Assembly: GCF_900115785.1 (NCBI RefSeq)
Contig: NZ_FOYS01000002.1
Coordinates: forward strand, 310,001-374,000
Length of the DNA stretch: 64,000 nucleotides
Direction: 5' to 3'
Source of the DNA: Halogeometricum limi
GTDB taxonomy: Archaea > Halobacteriota > Halobacteria > Halobacteriales > Haloferacaceae
This document shows positions 61,230-64,000 of this stretch, in pieces. The notes beneath the pieces were generated by a model that worked only from the letters and a program-made list of their open reading frames with translations, did no database searches and was not told where the DNA came from. How positions within the stretch are numbered: position 1 is the stretch's first letter; each line of letters begins with the position of its first letter. Position numbers and translations under genes: made by a program.

Positions 61230-64000
61230 ATGGCTACCGACGACGACGCGTCTTTACCCGTCCGGGACGACTCGGACGGCGACGCCGAAGACGCGTCGGA
61301 GGGGGAGGTCGGCGGCGACCGAGTCGCTCTCGAAGGGGACGTCGCACCGGGGGGCGCGACGGCCGATGCGGGCGACTCCGACGCGCCGACTGGGGACTCC
61401 AACGACGGACCGACGGCCGCAGTGGGAGCGTACACGTGGGCGCACTTCCTCGACGAGTTCGGGGAGGACGGCGACGTCACGTCGCTGTACCGCGGCCGCG
61501 ACCCACGCGTGGACCGTGACCGTCCCGGCAGTTCGCGCTGGGACGACGGGGACGACGACCCATCACCTCCGACGCGGCCGACGCGCGACGACTGGCGGAA
61601 CGTCAGTCTCGACCCGACAGAGGAACGGTATCTCGGCCACCATCCGGTCGACACCGAAGACGAACTCACGGACGCCGCGAGCGAGGCGAAACGTATCCAG
61701 ACGGCGTTCGAGGCGTTCTGCGACCCCGAGACCACGCCCGTCGTCAAGGACGTCTGGATGTGGGAGCACTACAAGCGCGAGTACTACTACGAGGACGACG
61801 GCAGTCGGCCGCGCGACGACGACGGCGAGATAGACCGCTTCGACGCCGAAGACGCCCTCGGTTTCGACCCGTCGGTGACGGAGAACGCCCTCGCGCGCGC
61901 CGGACGACGCGCCGAGGAACTCGCCGACGTCGTCGACGAACGGACCGTCGACGTGAACGGAGAGATGGACGAGGACGCGTTCTTCTCGGACGAACGGGGC
62001 GTGACGACGGCCGCGAACCGCTACGACCTGGAGAAGGCGGTGCCGATGGAGAAGAAGACGCACTTCCGCGAAGTCGAACGCTACTGGGTGAACAAGCCCC
62101 ACTCGTTCGTCGTCGTCTTCCACTCGGTCAAGGAGAACGAGAAGAAGTACTACGTCATCGAACCCTACCAGAACCGCCTCGAAGCGGACCTGACGGAATT
62201 TCTCACCGGCAAGTTGCGGACGGCCATCAAGTACGACGACGAGAGCACTGTCGGGACCGAAGAGGGGACGCGACGGCGAGTCATCGAACAGCAGTCGCTC
62301 GAACTCCTCGAACGGTACGACCTGTTCGACCCCGGCCCGGACGGCTACTCCGACTCGTTCTCGCTCGCACCGCCGCGGACGACCGCCGAAGACGACGGCG
62401 CGGACGGCGAAGACGACGGCGGCGGACTCTTCGACCGCTTCGGACTCGGCGGCGGGTCGGCGACCGATTCGGAGGCCGAAACGTCGGCGACCCGCGACGG
62501 CGCACTCGCCTCGTTCGCGCGTCGCCTCGGCCTGTCCGAGGAGTCGCTCGGCGGCCGACTCGACGGCCTGTTCGCGAAACCGCCGCGCGACGACGGCCGA
62601 CTCGACGGTATCGCCGTCCGGCCCGAACCCGCCCTCCTCGAAGAGGACGCCGACACGCTGACGGAGTACCAGGTCGAGAAACTGCTCTACTACCTCCGGC
62701 GGGACTTCATCGGCTACGAACGCATCGACGGCATCAAACACGACATCAACGTCGAGGACATCTCGTGCGACGGCTACAACTCGCCGGTGTTCGTCTACCA
62801 CTCGGACTACGAACAGATAATCTCGAACGTCGTCCACGGGGAGACGGAGTTAGACGACTTCGTCGTCAAACTCGCCCAGCGCTCCGGCAAGGGTATCTCG
62901 AAGCGTCGCCCGCAGGTGGACGCCACGCTTCCCGACGGGTCACGCGCGCAGTTGACGCTCGGTCGCGAAGTCTCGGACCACGGGACGAACTACACCATCC
63001 GCCAGTTCAAGGACGTGCCGTTCACGCCCATCGACCTGGTGAACTGGAACACGTTCTCGCTCGACGAGATGGCGTTCCTGTGGCTCTGCATCGAGAACCA
63101 CAAGTCGCTCATCTTCGCCGGCGGGACGGCGTCCGGGAAGACCACCTCGCTGAACGCGGTGTCACTCTTCATCCCCTCGAACTCGAAAATCGTCTCCATC
63201 GAGGACACCCGCGAGGTGGAACTGCCGCAACGGAACTGGATCGCCTCCGTCACCCGTCCGTCGTTCTCCGACGACGACAAGGGCGACGTCGACGAGTTCG
63301 ACCTCCTCGAAGCGGCACTCCGCCAGCGACCCGACTACATCGTCATGGGCGAGATTCGGGGCGAGGAGGGGCGGACGCTGTTTCAGGTCATGTCGACGGG
63401 CCACACCACGTACACGACGTTCCACGCCGACAGCGTCGGCGAGGTCCTGAAGCGCTTTACGACCGACCCCATCAACGTCTCGAAGACGATGTTCTCCGCG
63501 CTCGACCTGGTCTCGATTCAGACCTCGACGCGCGTGCAGGGGAACAAGGTCCGACGGAACAAGTCGCTGACCGAGATAAACCACTACGACGCCGAGAACG
63601 ACGAGATAAACGTCCAGGACGTGTTCCAGTGGCAGGCCGAAGACGACGAGTTCCTCCGGATGGGTTCGTCGAACACGTTAGAGGAGATTCGGTTCGACCG
63701 CGGGTGGTCCCACGAGACGCTCGAACGCGAACTGTTCGTGCGACAGGTGGTCCTCGCGTACCTCATCGAACGCGGCCTCAACACGTACACGCAGGTGGCC
63801 GCGACGCTGCAGGCGTTCATCAACGACCCCGACACCATCCTCGCACTGATGGCGCAAGACGACCTCGAACGGAGTCTCGAAGACCTCCGCGAGATGGAGT
63901 CGGTCCACATCAACGTCGACCCCGAGAAGGAGAAGATGGTCCCGCGCCCCGACCCGCCCGAGGACGTCCTCGAACTCTGCCGGGAGATACTCGCCCGCGC
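61230..64000 (+). CDS. pilB: PilB-type type IV pilus / secretion ATPase (3' end missing)
   Basis: At least 923 residues, continuing past the window. ATG 61230 follows a TTTTTG box by about 28 nt. A long acidic start (about 1-75) leads to a large N-terminal domain; an insertion at about 385-425 is Asp/Gly-rich. The ATPase core has Walker A FAGGTASGKTTSLNAV near 629, RQRPDYIVMGEIRGEEG and GHTTYTTFHADSVGEVL, and a C-terminal helical region. It is larger than ArlI and distinct from it, matching haloarchaeal PilB3-type assembly ATPases, usually paired with a PilC membrane protein just downstream (out of window). Confidence 0.92.
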   Translation, partial: MATDDDASLPVRDDSDGDAEDASEGEVGGDRVALEGDVAPGGATADAGDSDAPTGDSNDGPTAAVGAYTWAHFLDEFGEDGDVTSLYRGRDPRVDRDRPGSSRWDDGDDDPSPPTRPTRDDWRNVSLDPTEERYLGHHPVDTEDELTDAASEAKRIQTAFEAFCDPETTPVVKDVWMWEHYKREYYYEDDGSRPRDDDGEIDRFDAEDALGFDPSVTENALARAGRRAEELADVVDERTVDVNGEMDEDAFFSDERGVTTAANRYDLEKAVPMEKKTHFREVERYWVNKPHSFVVVFHSVKENEKKYYVIEPYQNRLEADLTEFLTGKLRTAIKYDDESTVGTEEGTRRRVIEQQSLELLERYDLFDPGPDGYSDSFSLAPPRTTAEDDGADGEDDGGGLFDRFGLGGGSATDSEAETSATRDGALASFARRLGLSEESLGGRLDGLFAKPPRDDGRLDGIAVRPEPALLEEDADTLTEYQVEKLLYYLRRDFIGYERIDGIKHDINVEDISCDGYNSPVFVYHSDYEQIISNVVHGETELDDFVVKLAQRSGKGISKRRPQVDATLPDGSRAQLTLGREVSDHGTNYTIRQFKDVPFTPIDLVNWNTFSLDEMAFLWLCIENHKSLIFAGGTASGKTTSLNAVSLFIPSNSKIVSIEDTREVELPQRNWIASVTRPSFSDDDKGDVDEFDLLEAALRQRPDYIVMGEIRGEEGRTLFQVMSTGHTTYTTFHADSVGEVLKRFTTDPINVSKTMFSALDLVSIQTSTRVQGNKVRRNKSLTEINHYDAENDEINVQDVFQWQAEDDEFLRMGSSNTLEEIRFDRGWSHETLERELFVRQVVLAYLIERGLNTYTQVAATLQAFINDPDTILALMAQDDLERSLEDLREMESVHINVDPEKEKMVPRPDPPEDVLELCREILAR

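Overview
The window is about 64 kb of a high-GC, acidic-proteome haloarchaeal chromosome, probably Haloferacales-like; the genus cannot be fixed from the sequence alone. The archaeal origin is clear from an archaellum (arl) operon, archaellins with class III signal peptides, CheF adaptors, TFE, RNase P Rpp21, Trm56, halocyanin, Bat-type HTH and PhoU-AbrB proteins, and from many TATA boxes about 27 nt upstream of start codons (leaderless transcripts).

Region 1 (1-23345) is a motility and taxis island. It runs cheB(partial)-cheA-cheR-cheF, a convergent short-repeat tract, then the reverse operon arlCE-arlF-arlG-arlH-arlI-arlJ-cheF. Next come a single-domain KaiC-like ATPase, two archaellins, a small winged-helix regulator, an uncharacterised haloarchaeal protein, cheY-cheC-cheD, a membrane transducer, arlD and an actin-superfamily gene. 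The che proteins form the receptor-kinase-adaptation circuit, CheF links CheY-P to the motor, and arl genes build the motor and filament. Several promoters here share an exact architecture: a TATC-N6-GATA palindrome, 14 nt, then a TATA box. The same architecture occurs before a 7TM-PAS histidine kinase at 27 kb. This is the strongest undescribed signal I see.

Region 2 (23360-32713) is mixed: a PfkB sugar kinase, the histidine kinase, a paralogue of the motility-island unknown, an acyl-CoA dehydrogenase, a universal stress protein, a RIO-like kinase, an alpha/beta hydrolase, a DUF4112 protein and a halocyanin-like lipoprotein.

Region 3 (32777-41297) holds a complete branched-chain-amino-acid-type ABC transporter (livJHMGF) with coupled stops and starts. 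Beside it is a proline catabolic locus: proline dehydrogenase, a Bat-type regulator and a 1-pyrroline-5-carboxylate dehydrogenase, with a candidate operator and a tandem repeat.

Region 4 (41298-60910) is mostly core housekeeping: a PhoU regulator, an ATP-NAD kinase, a CinA-N protein, a glycerophosphodiesterase, a trm56-tfe-DUF2110-DUF5803 cluster, a sugar-nucleotide epimerase, small zinc proteins, two GT4 glycosyltransferases, rnp4-CRM-mscS, an HD phosphohydrolase, a peroxiredoxin, DoxX, TatA and tRNA-Arg(CCU). The window ends inside a large PilB-type secretion ATPase, preceded by an AT-rich, inverted-repeat-laden spacer.
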